The notes beneath the pieces are model-generated. The model was not told the origin of the DNA, searched no databases, and was given only the letters and a program-made list of their open reading frames with translations. Below, piece after piece: positions 42,385 through 50,913 of a stretch of 64,000 nucleotides of DNA; the first letter of the stretch is position 1; each line of letters opens with the position of its first letter. A program made the translations under genes and the position numbers. The stretch comes from Caulobacter sp. SL161 (lineage in GTDB: Bacteria; Pseudomonadota; Alphaproteobacteria; Caulobacterales; Caulobacteraceae): NCBI RefSeq assembly GCF_026672375.1, contig NZ_JAPPRA010000001.1:1798001-1862000 (forward strand). The letters run 5' to 3'.

Positions 42385-43512
42385 TTGAGTGGTGAAGTTC
42401 AAAATGGGCCGCGGGCGCTGACCGTGGGCCGCAGCGACGGGCGCATCTGGGGCATGAGCTCCGCCGAGCGTCTGTCCCGCATCTACCGTCGTCTGGGTCT
42501 GGTCGAGACCCCCGCCGTGGACCTGTCGCACGCCGTCGTGGCGGTCGATGCGGGCTGGGTGTTCGACGAGTCGCTGATCAAGGCCCTGGCGGGCCGTGAG
42601 GGCGCCGTGCTGGTCGATGACGCCGGGCGCGCTGTCGCCGTCCATGCGCCCGCCGATCTGGCCTATGCCGCCAGCGAAGCGCTGGCCGCCGGTAACGATC
42701 CGGCCGGCCTGGACCCCCGTTTCACGCGGCTGACGGCGCTGGAGCTGGGCTCGGCCTATAACAGCGCGCTGCGCAAGCGCGAGCCGCCGGTGCTGGAACG
42801 CCTGACCCCCGAAACGGTGCGCGCCGTCGAAAAGCGCCTGTTCCAGGGCTCGTACAAGGGCGTCACGGACTTCGTCACCAAGTATGTCTGGCCGGCCCCG
42901 GCGCGGGTCGTGACCCGTTGGTGCGCCCTGGCGAAGATGACGCCCAACCAGGTCACCTTCATCGGCTTTGTGATGGTGCTGGCGGCGACCTGGCTGTTCT
43001 GGCACGGCCATTTCGGCTGGGGCCTGGTCTGCGCCTGGATCATGACCTTCCTCGACACGGTCGACGGCAAGCTGGCCCGCGTGACCCTGACCTCGTCCAA
43101 GTGGGGCAACGTCTTTGACCACGGCATCGATCTGGTGCACCCGCCGTTCTGGTGGTGGGCGTGGTTCGTCGGCGTCTATGCGGTCGGCCAAGAGATCCCC
43201 TATGCGGCGCTCAGCCTCGCTATCGTGGTCGGCGGCTATGTCGCCCAGCGGGTGGAGGAAGGGATCTTCCTGGCCCTGTTCAAGCTGGAGATGCACGCTT
43301 GGCGGCCGTTCGACAGCTTCTTCCGGCTGATCACCGCGCGCCGGAACCCGAACCTGATCCTGCTGACCGGCTGTGCGATGGTAGGCCGGCCCGATGTCGG
43401 CTTCACGCTCGTGGCTATCTGGACCGCCGTGTGCTTCGTCGTGCACGCCATCCAGATCCTGCAAGGCCTGATGGCGCCGAAGGGGTCGATCCAGTCCTGG
43501 CTGGCGAAATGA
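42385..43512 (+). CDS. CDP-alcohol phosphatidyltransferase family protein
   Basis: 375 aa from TTG at 42385; ATG at 42454 is a reasonable alternative. The CDP-alcohol phosphotransferase motif is exact: DTVDGKLAR, eight residues, G, NVF, D, HGI, D, i.e. DxxDGxxARx8GxxxDxxxD (about residues 230-256). Five to six membrane segments surround it. A ~110-residue N-terminal domain (AVVAVDAGWVFDESLIKALA) of unclear origin precedes it. In C. crescentus, genes in this triple are needed for ceramide phosphoglycerate. It could transfer a CDP-activated alcohol to ceramide phosphate or a related acceptor. Overlaps the kinase gene by ATGA. Confidence 0.87.
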   Translation: MSGEVQNGPRALTVGRSDGRIWGMSSAERLSRIYRRLGLVETPAVDLSHAVVAVDAGWVFDESLIKALAGREGAVLVDDAGRAVAVHAPADLAYAASEALAAGNDPAGLDPRFTRLTALELGSAYNSALRKREPPVLERLTPETVRAVEKRLFQGSYKGVTDFVTKYVWPAPARVVTRWCALAKMTPNQVTFIGFVMVLAATWLFWHGHFGWGLVCAWIMTFLDTVDGKLARVTLTSSKWGNVFDHGIDLVHPPFWWWAWFVGVYAVGQEIPYAALSLAIVVGGYVAQRVEEGIFLALFKLEMHAWRPFDSFFRLITARRNPNLILLTGCAMVGRPDVGFTLVAIWTAVCFVVHAIQILQGLMAPKGSIQSWLAK

Positions 43513-44423
43513 CGCGCATCGGGGTCGTCCGCAATCCGCAGAGCCACGGCAATCGGATCCGGCCGCCCGGCCCGGCGCCGGAGGACGTGCGTCTGGTCGA
43601 GCCGATCGGGCGGGAGGCCTTGAAGGCGGCGCTGGACGACTTCGCGCGCACGGGTCTCGACTTGCTGGTGATCGACGGCGGCGACGGCACCGTGCGCGAC
43701 GTGATCAGCCTTTTGCCTCACACGTTTGGCGAGGCGACGCCGCTGCTGGCTGTCCTGCCGTCGGGCAAGACCAACGTGCTGGCCATCGATCTTGGCACGT
43801 CGGAAGGCTGGCGTCTGGAGGACGCACTCCGCGCGGCGCGTCGAGAGAACCCGACGATCAAGTCGCGTCCGCCCCTCCGCGTCAGCTGGGCGGATGACAA
43901 GCCCTGCCTGCAGGGCTTCTTCTTTGGCGTTGGCGCGCCGGTGAAGGCTACCAACCTGGCGCAGCGCGTCCACAAGGTCGGCTTCTTCCACAACTTTGCC
44001 GTCGCCGTGACCATCGGCACGGCGGCGCTGGGCGCGCTGTTTGGCGGTTCGCGGGACGAGTGGCGCGAGGGCGTGCCGGCGCGCCTCGTTCTGGACGGCG
44101 AGGCCCAGGGCGAAGGTCACCGGTTCGCCGTCATCGCCACGGCGCTGAAACGCCTGCCGTTTGGGCTCAAGCCGTTCGGCGCGCCGCGCGAGGGGCTGAA
44201 GCTGCTCGATGTCGACGCCCCGCCGCGTCGCTTGCACAAGGCCCTGCCGTTGATGCTGAGCGGCAAGGTCGTCCCCGCGCTGGAAGGCCTGGGTTATCGG
44301 CGGCGCGACCCTCGTTCGGTCAAGCTCTCGGGCGGGGCGCCGTTCGTGCTCGATGGCGAGGTCTATGAAGGCGGCGACCTGACGATCCAGCTGGGTCCGG
44401 CCTTGCGGTTCCTGGTCGGATGA
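43509..44423 (+). CDS. cpgB: Diacylglycerol-kinase-fold lipid kinase, ceramide kinase
   Basis: 304 aa from ATG at 43509; longer readings run into the previous gene. N-terminal IGVVRNPQSHGNRI, nucleotide motif LLVIDGGDGTVRDVISLLP, and AVLPSGKTNVLAIDLG with the GKTN in place of the common GTxNxxA. The beta-rich C-terminal half contains GEVYEGGDLTIQLG, with the DGE segment FVLDGE typical of the family. The C. crescentus gene at this position is, as I recall, the ceramide kinase CpgB. It overlaps both neighbours by ATGA, so three proteins are made in fixed ratio. Confidence 0.85.
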   Translation: MTRIGVVRNPQSHGNRIRPPGPAPEDVRLVEPIGREALKAALDDFARTGLDLLVIDGGDGTVRDVISLLPHTFGEATPLLAVLPSGKTNVLAIDLGTSEGWRLEDALRAARRENPTIKSRPPLRVSWADDKPCLQGFFFGVGAPVKATNLAQRVHKVGFFHNFAVAVTIGTAALGALFGGSRDEWREGVPARLVLDGEAQGEGHRFAVIATALKRLPFGLKPFGAPREGLKLLDVDAPPRRLHKALPLMLSGKVVPALEGLGYRRRDPRSVKLSGGAPFVLDGEVYEGGDLTIQLGPALRFLVG

Positions 44424-45301
44424 GCCGCCTGCGCGACCTGGTCGCGGCCGAGCTCTCCCAGACGACGCCCGAGCCGATCCGCGCCTTTGCGGCGCATCTG
44501 GCCAAGCTGTTCCCCGGCGCGCGTGCGGTTCTGTTCTATGGCTCGATCCTGCGCACCGGCGATCTGTCGGGGGTCCTCGACTACTACGTCCTCACCGAGC
44601 GCGTTCCGGCAGGATGGCGGGGCGTGTTCACGCGCCTGCTGTGGCCGGATGTCAGCTATCACGAGCTTGAGCACGGCGGCGCGACGCTGCGCGCCAAGGT
44701 CGCGTCGATGACGCTGGCGCAGTTCCAGCACGCGACCCGCGGCGCGGGCGTCGACACCACGATCTGGGCGCGTTTCGTCCAGCCGTGCGCGCTGATCTGG
44801 ACCGATGAAGCCGCACGCGAGACCGTGATCGACTCCGTGACCGCGGCTTGTCGAACGGCCGCCGGTTTCGCCCAGGCGATCGGTTCTGCCGACGCCGCGC
44901 CGCTGACGCTTTGGACGGCGCTGTTCCAGGAGACCTACAAGGCCGAGCTGCGCGTCGAGAAGGCGGGCCGCGAAGTGTCGATCCTCACCTACGACCCCGA
45001 GCGCTATGAGCGTGTCATGGAGGCCGTTTGGGCTGACGAGGGCCGAGCGCTCTCGCATGAGGCCAGGACGGGTCTGCTCAAGGCCTGGCGCGTGCGCCGG
45101 GCGCTCGGCAAGCCCTTGAACGTGGCGCGGCTGGTCAAGGCGGCCTTCACCTTCCAGGGCGCGGCGCGCTACGCCGCCTGGAAGATCCAGCGCCATACCG
45201 GCGTGACGGTCGAGGTGACGCCGTGGCGAGAGCGGCATCCGATCCTCGCTGCGCCCGGCGTGCTGCTCAAGGTCTGGAGAGAGCGGCGGCAAGCCGCATA
45301 A
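44420..45301 (+). CDS. Nucleotidyltransferase-fold protein of the ceramide phosphoglycerate unit
   Basis: 293 aa. The N-terminal part reads KLFPGARAVLFYGSILRTGD, resembling the GS..D motif of Pol-beta-like nucleotidyltransferases, followed by LSGVLDYYVLTER, where the usual D-x-D appears as D-Y-Y. The second metal ligand is therefore uncertain and the protein may bind a nucleotide without catalysis. The rest is helical with no known domain recognised; KAAFTFQGAARYAAWKIQRH is an amphipathic segment that could contact membrane. It is the third gene of the kinase unit and ends just before a bidirectional terminator. One of cpgA/cpgC by position; I do not assign which. Confidence 0.65.
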   Translation: MSRLRDLVAAELSQTTPEPIRAFAAHLAKLFPGARAVLFYGSILRTGDLSGVLDYYVLTERVPAGWRGVFTRLLWPDVSYHELEHGGATLRAKVASMTLAQFQHATRGAGVDTTIWARFVQPCALIWTDEAARETVIDSVTAACRTAAGFAQAIGSADAAPLTLWTALFQETYKAELRVEKAGREVSILTYDPERYERVMEAVWADEGRALSHEARTGLLKAWRVRRALGKPLNVARLVKAAFTFQGAARYAAWKIQRHTGVTVEVTPWRERHPILAAPGVLLKVWRERRQAA

Positions 45302-45309
45302 GCCGCCGA

Positions 45310-45352
45310 CAACAAAAAACGCCCGGGCCACAAGACCCGGGCGTTCTTGTTT
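45310..45352. terminator. Bidirectional terminator between convergent units
   Basis: AACGCCCGGG (45318-45327) pairs with CCCGGGCGTT (45336-45345), loop of eight. A-rich AACAAAAAAC on the left and TTCTTGTTT on the right make it work for both the plus unit ending at 45301 and the spt unit ending at 45370. Confidence 0.85.
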
Positions 45353-45369
45353 CAGCGATGCGACCGGTC

Positions 45370-46584
45370 TTAGGCGCGAGCGCGCTTGAGCGGTTCGATC
45401 ACGCCCAGGGCCGCGCCGATTTCGCCGTAGGTCTTGAGCACGGCGTCGATCTGCTCGTCGGTGTGGGCGGCGCTGACACTGGCGCGCAGCAGCGGACGGC
45501 TGTCCGGCGTGGCGGGCGGCAGGGCCAGGTTCAGATAGACGCCGGCCTGCAGCAGGCCGTTCCACATGGCGATGGCGCGTTCCTGGTCGGGCATGGTCGC
45601 CGCCACGATCGGGCTGGCGCTGGGACCGGTGAGGAAGCCCATGGCGGTCAGGCCGTCATAGAGGCGCTTGGCGTTGCGGTTCAGGCGGTCGCGCAGCTCG
45701 GGCTGCTCGATCATCCGGCGCAGGGCCGTGACCGTCGAGGCCGCCACAGCCGGCGGCAGCGAGGCGGTGAACATGTAGGGCCGACAGATGACGCGCATGA
45801 CGTCGAAGTCGTCATGGTCGGAGACGCAGAAACCGCCGATGGCGCCCAGGCTCTTGGAGAAGGTGCCGACGATGAAGTCGACGTCCTCTTCGACGCCCGC
45901 CGCTTCGGCGAGACCACGACCGGTTGCGCCCAACACGCCCATCGAGTGCGCTTCGTCGACGAGCAGATAGCCGCCCATCTCGCGCTTCACGGCGGCGATT
46001 TCCTTCAGCGGTGCGACATCGCCGATCATCGAATAGATGCCTTCGACGACGATCAGGCGCTCGCCCGGCGCATCGCCCAGGCGACGCAGGCGCTTGGCCA
46101 GGTCCTCAGGGTCGTTGTGGCGGAAGCGGATGACCTCGGCATGGCCGAGACGCGAGCCGTCATAGATCGAGGCGTGGCTGTCGGCGTCCAGGATCAGGTG
46201 GTCGCCGCGGCCGACCAGGGTCGATAGCACGCCGAGATTGGCCTGATAGCCGGTCGTGAAGACCATGGCGTGCTTGCGGCCGTAGAACTTGGCCAACTCC
46301 TGCTCGAGTTCGACGTGCGACTCGAAGCTGCCGTTGGCGATGCGGGAACCGGTCGTGCCGGTGCCGCGTTCCTGTACCGCCTTGACCGAGGCGGCGATCG
46401 CCTGCTCGTCAAAGGTCAGGCCCAGATAGTTGTTCGTGCCCAGCAGGATGGTGGGACGGCCATCGACCACGCCTTCAGTCGGCGAGTGGACGGCGTCAAA
46501 GCGCACCTTGAAGGGGTTCGCACCCACATCCTGGATGGCCTTGTACGCGTCGCGATAGGCCAGGTGCTTATCAAATAGCCCCAT
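45370..46584 (-). CDS. spt: Serine palmitoyltransferase
   Basis: 404 aa, alpha-oxoamine synthase family. PLP residues: His137 (DADSHASIYDG), Asp210 and His213 (VDEAHSMGVLG) and Schiff-base Lys244 (TFSKSLGAIGGF). GTGTTGSRIANGSFESHVEL supplies the substrate loop. It condenses L-serine with an acyl thioester to 3-ketosphinganine plus CO2, the first step of sphingolipid synthesis. KBL or AONS cannot be excluded on motifs alone. The acyl carrier protein gene three bases upstream, the ceramide reductase and GNAT ceramide synthase make SPT the clear choice. Confidence 0.92.
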   Translation of the reverse strand: MGLFDKHLAYRDAYKAIQDVGANPFKVRFDAVHSPTEGVVDGRPTILLGTNNYLGLTFDEQAIAASVKAVQERGTGTTGSRIANGSFESHVELEQELAKFYGRKHAMVFTTGYQANLGVLSTLVGRGDHLILDADSHASIYDGSRLGHAEVIRFRHNDPEDLAKRLRRLGDAPGERLIVVEGIYSMIGDVAPLKEIAAVKREMGGYLLVDEAHSMGVLGATGRGLAEAAGVEEDVDFIVGTFSKSLGAIGGFCVSDHDDFDVMRVICRPYMFTASLPPAVAASTVTALRRMIEQPELRDRLNRNAKRLYDGLTAMGFLTGPSASPIVAATMPDQERAIAMWNGLLQAGVYLNLALPPATPDSRPLLRASVSAAHTDEQIDAVLKTYGEIGAALGVIEPLKRARA

Positions 46585-46587
46585 TAG

Positions 46588-46839
46588 TTAAGCCCTAGTC
46601 CGGAGATCGTTGATCAGTTTGGAAAGGTCGCCGGCGGTCTCGACGGACGCCAGGCGATCGAGCGGAATGGAGATGTCGAAGGTGTCTTCGAGCTCCATGA
46701 TGATGTTCATGAGGGCGAGAGAGTCGACGGCGAGGTCACGGCCAATATGCGACTCCGCACGAACCTCGACAGCCCGCCCCAGAACCTTGGTCGCCGCTAC
46801 CCCGATCTCGCGCAGGCTGAGATCCGTCACCGTTTCCAT
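46588..46839 (-). CDS. acpR: Acyl carrier protein of the sphingolipid locus
   Basis: 83 aa from ATG at 46837-46839, which has GGAGG ten bases upstream; a TTG nine bases earlier is too close to that site. The 4'-phosphopantetheine Ser is in GRDLAVDSLALMNIIMELED. Length and charge fit a specialised ACP. It is placed three bases before spt and 76 bases after the reductase gene; the acyl-AMP ligase two genes upstream could load it, so that SPT receives acyl-ACP. The gene name follows C. crescentus usage as I recall it. Confidence 0.85.
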   Translation of the reverse strand: METVTDLSLREIGVAATKVLGRAVEVRAESHIGRDLAVDSLALMNIIMELEDTFDISIPLDRLASVETAGDLSKLINDLRTRA

Positions 46840-46915
46840 TCTAATCAAACCTCCGGGAGCCCCACCCGTGTCACTACTGTAACGGCGAGTCTGTCAGATT
46901 TCCGCCATATTTGAA

Positions 46916-47869
46916 CTAGGCGACGATATTTTTGGGTAGCCACCCCGCCGCTCGGTACCAATCGACGGTGTGAGTGAACCCGTCGATCAGGCCGAACTTG
47001 CTGGGTACTCCCTCCGCCATCGGAGCGCTAGATGGGGTCCAATCGGTGTGAAGCAACTCCCTAGCCTTGCCTAAACCGAAGACCGAAGGCGTGTTTGTCA
47101 GAGAAGACCAAGCATCCACAAGGGCTCCGGCGGTCAAAATGCCTGGGTCGGGAAGCCTTATCAGACGGGGTTTCGCGCCCATGACGTGGGCCGCGCCGCG
47201 CATGATTTCCGTCCAAGTGTATCCGTCGCGCCGCACATCGGAGAGCTCGACCAGACCCAAAACGGGTGTCCGGCAGAACGCAACGAGCTTCGCCGCCGCG
47301 TCCTCGACATGGATCATGGCGACGCGCGAGGTCTGCGACAGCACCGGCAGGACCGGGCTGCGAGCGGCCAGCTGGAACAGCCCGAGCGTCTCGGTGTCCC
47401 CCGGACCATAGATCGCCGGCGGGCGAACGATGAGGGCGCTGGGATCGGCGGCGCGCACCGCGTCTTCGCCCGCCCGCTTGCTGGCGGCGTAGTTCGAGAG
47501 GGACGGTTCGCGAGCCGCGAGGCTGGAAACCAGGATGAACCGGGCCCCGGCGGCCCTGGCCGCCTCGGCCGCGGCGCGGGCGCCGTCCTGGTTGACCCGG
47601 TTGAAGCCTTCCAGAGTCGTCGCCTTGATCAGGCCGGCGACATGGATGAAGACCTCTGCGCCCCTCGCCAACCGGTCCAGCGCCCTGGGCGTTCCAAGAT
47701 CGCCCGTGACGACCTCGACCTCCAGGCCAAGCCAGAACGGATGGACCGGGTCCCGGCGCACCAGGACGCGAGGTCGCCAGCCGTCCTGGGCCAGCGCGCG
47801 CACCAGATGACGGCCCAGAAAGCCGGTCGCGCCCGTGATGGCGACGACGCCGCGCGCGTCAGTCGCCAT
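46916..47869 (-). CDS. cerR: NAD(P)-dependent short-chain reductase, ceramide reductase
   Basis: 317 aa extended SDR. Cofactor site VVAITGATGFLGRHLVRALA; FILVSSLAAREPSLSNYAAS continuing to KRAGED gives the catalytic Tyr-x3-Lys (YAASK); RPPAIYGPGD. In C. crescentus the homologue reduces the keto group of the acylated long-chain base. The sequence 46916-47260, coding its C-terminus, looks less GC-rich than its neighbours. It overlaps the acyl-AMP ligase gene by 11 bases (47859-47869). A sterol-dehydrogenase-like 3-ketosphinganine reductase activity is the alternative. Confidence 0.85.
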   Translation of the reverse strand: MATDARGVVAITGATGFLGRHLVRALAQDGWRPRVLVRRDPVHPFWLGLEVEVVTGDLGTPRALDRLARGAEVFIHVAGLIKATTLEGFNRVNQDGARAAAEAARAAGARFILVSSLAAREPSLSNYAASKRAGEDAVRAADPSALIVRPPAIYGPGDTETLGLFQLAARSPVLPVLSQTSRVAMIHVEDAAAKLVAFCRTPVLGLVELSDVRRDGYTWTEIMRGAAHVMGAKPRLIRLPDPGILTAGALVDAWSSLTNTPSVFGLGKARELLHTDWTPSSAPMAEGVPSKFGLIDGFTHTVDWYRAAGWLPKNIVA

Positions 47870-49577
47870 AGGTCCCGGCCAGATAAGCCGTCTTGGCCTT
47901 CGAGCGGCTGAGCTTGCCCGACGAGGTCTGGGGCAGGGCGTGGGCGCCCACCAGCTTCACCTTGGCTTCGACGCCATGACGGGTGCGCAGCAGGGTCGCG
48001 ATGGACTCGCGCAGCGCTGCGCGGCTGTCGGCGTCGCCCCCGCGGGCCTGGACCAGGACCACGACTTCGTCCTCTGGCTCAGCCGGGATCGCGAACGCGC
48101 AGACGTCACCGCTGCGCAAACCGTCGATCTCGTTATCGGCTGTCCATTCAAGGTCTTGCGGCCAGATGTTGCGGCCGTTGAGGATGATCAGGTCTTTGGC
48201 GCGGCCGGTGATGACGATCTCGTCGTCGATCTTGAAACCGATGTCACCGGTGTCCAGCCAGCCGTCGGCCGAGAGCACCCGGGCGGTTTCCTCGGGATTG
48301 GCGAAATAGGCGCTCATCACGGAGGGGCCCTTGGCGAAGATGCGGCCGACACCGCGTTCGGGCAGCACCTGGCCGTCGTCGCCGCGCACCTCTAGGAAGT
48401 GGTCCGGCAGGGCGGGGCCGCAGCGGGCGAACTCGCGGGCGCGCTCGGAGCCCTCCGGCGCCTCGACGGCCAAGGCGTCACGCTCCAGGCGCTCGACGTC
48501 CAGGGTCTCGGCGCGCAGGCCCTTGCCCAGCGGGGCCATCGACAGGGCCAGGGTGGCCTCGGCCATGCCGTAGCTGGCGACGAAGGCCTTGTCCGAGAAG
48601 CCGGCGGGGGCGAAGGCTTCGACAAAGGCCTTCAGGGGCGGCATGCGGATCATGTCGCCGCCCAGGCCCGCGCTGCGCCAGTGCGACAGGCTGTAGTTGT
48701 CCAGCGGCTGGCCCTGGACGCGTCGGGCGCACAGTTCGTAGCCGAAGGTCGGGCTGTAGGCGATCGTGGCCTTGTTGCGGCCGATCAGGTCGATCCACAG
48801 CAGCGGCCGGCGCACGAAGGCGCCGGTGGGCAAAAGGTCGACCGTCATCTGGCAGCTGAGCGGGCTCAGCAAAAAGCCGATCAGGCCCATGTCGTGATAG
48901 AGCGGCAGCCACGAGATGGCGCGGTCGGACGCCTTCACCTGCAGCCCGTCCCGCGTGATGGCCACGCAGTTGGCCATCAGGGCCTTGTGGCGGACCAGCA
49001 CGCCGGTTGGCGTACGGGTGCTGCCCGACGAGAACTGCAGATAGCAGGGATCTTCCGGCGTGATGATCGGCAACGCCGCGCCGGCGTCCTCGGGCAGGTC
49101 GGCCAGGGGCCCGGCGAACGAGAGACCGGCACGGGCGCCGATCTCGGCGACCCAGTCCTTGAGTCCGGTCGGACCGATCAGGATGTTGGCCTTGGCCGAG
49201 CGGGCCAGGTTGGAGATCTGCTCGATATAGGCCTCGCGACCGCCCAGCGGGGTGGGCAGCGCCATGGGCGCGGGCAGCAGGCCGGCGTACTGACAGGCGA
49301 AGAATGCGCGGACGAAGTCACCGTCGGTCTCGGCCAGCAAGGCCACGCTGTCACCGACCTTGGCGCCGGTCGCCAGCAGACGCCGCGCCAGCACAACCGC
49401 CTCGTCGCGCAGCTTGGCGTAGGGCAGGGCCTCGACCAGCTCGCCGCGCAGCGAATAGAGGTTGATCCCCGTCTCGCCGGTCGCGGCGAAATCGAGGGCC
49501 TGGGTCAGGGTCGGGAAGTCGGCGAACCGGACAGTGCGGTCAGACGCCGTGGGCGTGATCATAACTTGGGCCTTCAT
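47859..49577 (-). CDS. Fatty acyl-AMP ligase (FAAL/acyl-CoA synthetase family)
   Basis: 572 aa from ATG at 49575-49577. Adenylation motifs: CYLQFSSGSTRTPTGVLVRH (P-loop), WLPLYHDMGLIGFLLSPL, ASYGMAEATLALS, GWLDTGDIGFKIDDE, ITGRAKDLIILNGRNIWPQD, and the C-terminal catalytic Lys in TSSGKLSRSK. The WLPLYHDMGLIG and NIWPQDLEW segments are FAAL-like, i.e. the acyl adenylate goes to an ACP rather than CoA. The natural acceptor is the ACP three genes on. It starts four bases after the flippase stop and overlaps the reductase gene. Confidence 0.87.
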   Translation of the reverse strand: MKAQVMITPTASDRTVRFADFPTLTQALDFAATGETGINLYSLRGELVEALPYAKLRDEAVVLARRLLATGAKVGDSVALLAETDGDFVRAFFACQYAGLLPAPMALPTPLGGREAYIEQISNLARSAKANILIGPTGLKDWVAEIGARAGLSFAGPLADLPEDAGAALPIITPEDPCYLQFSSGSTRTPTGVLVRHKALMANCVAITRDGLQVKASDRAISWLPLYHDMGLIGFLLSPLSCQMTVDLLPTGAFVRRPLLWIDLIGRNKATIAYSPTFGYELCARRVQGQPLDNYSLSHWRSAGLGGDMIRMPPLKAFVEAFAPAGFSDKAFVASYGMAEATLALSMAPLGKGLRAETLDVERLERDALAVEAPEGSERAREFARCGPALPDHFLEVRGDDGQVLPERGVGRIFAKGPSVMSAYFANPEETARVLSADGWLDTGDIGFKIDDEIVITGRAKDLIILNGRNIWPQDLEWTADNEIDGLRSGDVCAFAIPAEPEDEVVVLVQARGGDADSRAALRESIATLLRTRHGVEAKVKLVGAHALPQTSSGKLSRSKAKTAYLAGTYGD

Positions 49578-49581
49578 CGTC

Positions 49582-50913
49582 TTAAGTCGGTCGCGGCGCA
49601 GAGCTTTCCTCCGCCGCGAGTCGGGCGAGCCTGCGGCGCGCCATGAAATACATGCCAATGGCCATTGCCAAAGCGGACGCAACCAGGGCGGCGCCTGCGC
49701 CGGTCAGGCCAAAGGTCCTGATCAGCGGAACCAGGCACGCCAGATAGGTCAGAACGACGACCAGGCGGACCATCATCGCCGCGCCCGCCGCGCGCATCGA
49801 CACCAGCATCGGCTCCAGCGGCAAGGTCATCACGCCGATCGCCGCCGCGGCCACCTGCCAGTTCATCACGCCCGCCGCAGCCCCGAAGCCAGGGCCCATG
49901 ACGGTCTCGAGGATCCAGCGCCCCGAAAGCAGACTGACCAGCAGCAGAACCCCCGCCGCCGCGCCGCCGATCAGGGCGATCTGCACCGCCAGCTTGGTCA
50001 TGGCCTGCTGGCCGCCAGAGGCGCGCATCTTGGCCAGTTCCGGATAGAGCGCCGGCACCATCAGGCGCGCGGGCTTGGCCATGCCGTCGGCGACCTGCTT
50101 GCCGATCCGCCAAAGCGCGGCTTGCGCGGGACCCAGCAGCGCGCCGACCGCCATGGTCAGCACGTGGGTGAAGCCGACGTCCAGCGTCCCGGAGAAGTTG
50201 GTCGCCATGGCGAACCGCCAGACGCCTGGCAGGTCCTTGCTGGTCGGGCCCACCACCGTGAAGCCGCTGAGGAGGCCTTTGCGCTTCAGGTCCCAAATGG
50301 CGATGGCGGCGATGTAGAAGAACGCAGCAAAGGTTCCCGCCGCCCAGGCCAGCAGGAAGTACTGGATCGGGGCTTGCGTCACCGCGCAGATCGCGCAGCC
50401 GATCAGCCGGACGAGCGAACTGATCGCCTGCTCGGCGGCCAGAAAGCGAAACCGGTCGAACAGGCGCAGCAGGCCCACGCCCGACGCCGAGGTCATCACG
50501 CCGATCGACAGGGCGTAGAGCGCGCCATAGCCGTTCATGCCTTCGGGCCAGCTGAGTTGCCGCCAGAAGAACCACGCGCCCAGCATGCCGAGCAGGATGC
50601 CCAGCACCGCGCTGATCAGGTCGAGAAGCAGCGTGAAGCGCAGCACCTGCTGAAAGCGGCGCTTGTCGTCTTCCAGCAAGGGGCCGGCGCCATAGGTGAT
50701 CAGGGTCTGCCAGGACTGGAAGTGGGCGACCTCGCCCAGGAACTGGGCGAAGGCGTTGATGATCACCAGCACGCCCATCATTTCCGCGCCGAGGCTTCGC
50801 GCGGTCAGGGCGATATAGGCTAGGCCGATGATCGCGTTCACCACGCGGCCGCTCAGCAGCTGGCCGGCGTTGGCGAGCACCTTCTTGAGCGGGCTCGGAG
50901 GGACGTCCGTCAC
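49582..50913 (-). CDS. Lipopolysaccharide/oligosaccharide flippase (MATE/MOP superfamily)
   Basis: 443 aa with about 12-14 membrane segments: AGQLLSGRVVNAIIGLAYIA, FTLLLDLISAVLGILLGMLG, VQIALIGGAAAGVLLLVSLL, MRAAGAAMMVRLVVVLTYLA and others. The polysaccharide-transporter pattern (EMMGVLVIINAFAQFLGEVA) is visible near the N-terminus. It would flip a lipid-linked precursor from cytoplasmic to periplasmic leaflet; in this place the cargo could be a ceramide derivative or a glycerol-phosphate/glycosyl lipid. It overlaps the glycerophosphotransferase-like gene by ATGA. No Wzy polymerase is nearby, arguing against ordinary O-antigen export. Confidence 0.8.
   Translation of the reverse strand: MTDVPPSPLKKVLANAGQLLSGRVVNAIIGLAYIALTARSLGAEMMGVLVIINAFAQFLGEVAHFQSWQTLITYGAGPLLEDDKRRFQQVLRFTLLLDLISAVLGILLGMLGAWFFWRQLSWPEGMNGYGALYALSIGVMTSASGVGLLRLFDRFRFLAAEQAISSLVRLIGCAICAVTQAPIQYFLLAWAAGTFAAFFYIAAIAIWDLKRKGLLSGFTVVGPTSKDLPGVWRFAMATNFSGTLDVGFTHVLTMAVGALLGPAQAALWRIGKQVADGMAKPARLMVPALYPELAKMRASGGQQAMTKLAVQIALIGGAAAGVLLLVSLLSGRWILETVMGPGFGAAAGVMNWQVAAAAIGVMTLPLEPMLVSMRAAGAAMMVRLVVVLTYLACLVPLIRTFGLTGAGAALVASALAMAIGMYFMARRRLARLAAEESSAPRPT

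Noticed and set aside
42093..43464. Minus-strand frame opposite the CDP-alcohol transferase
   Set aside because: Antisense shadow; the exact CDP-alcohol phosphotransferase motif is on the plus strand.
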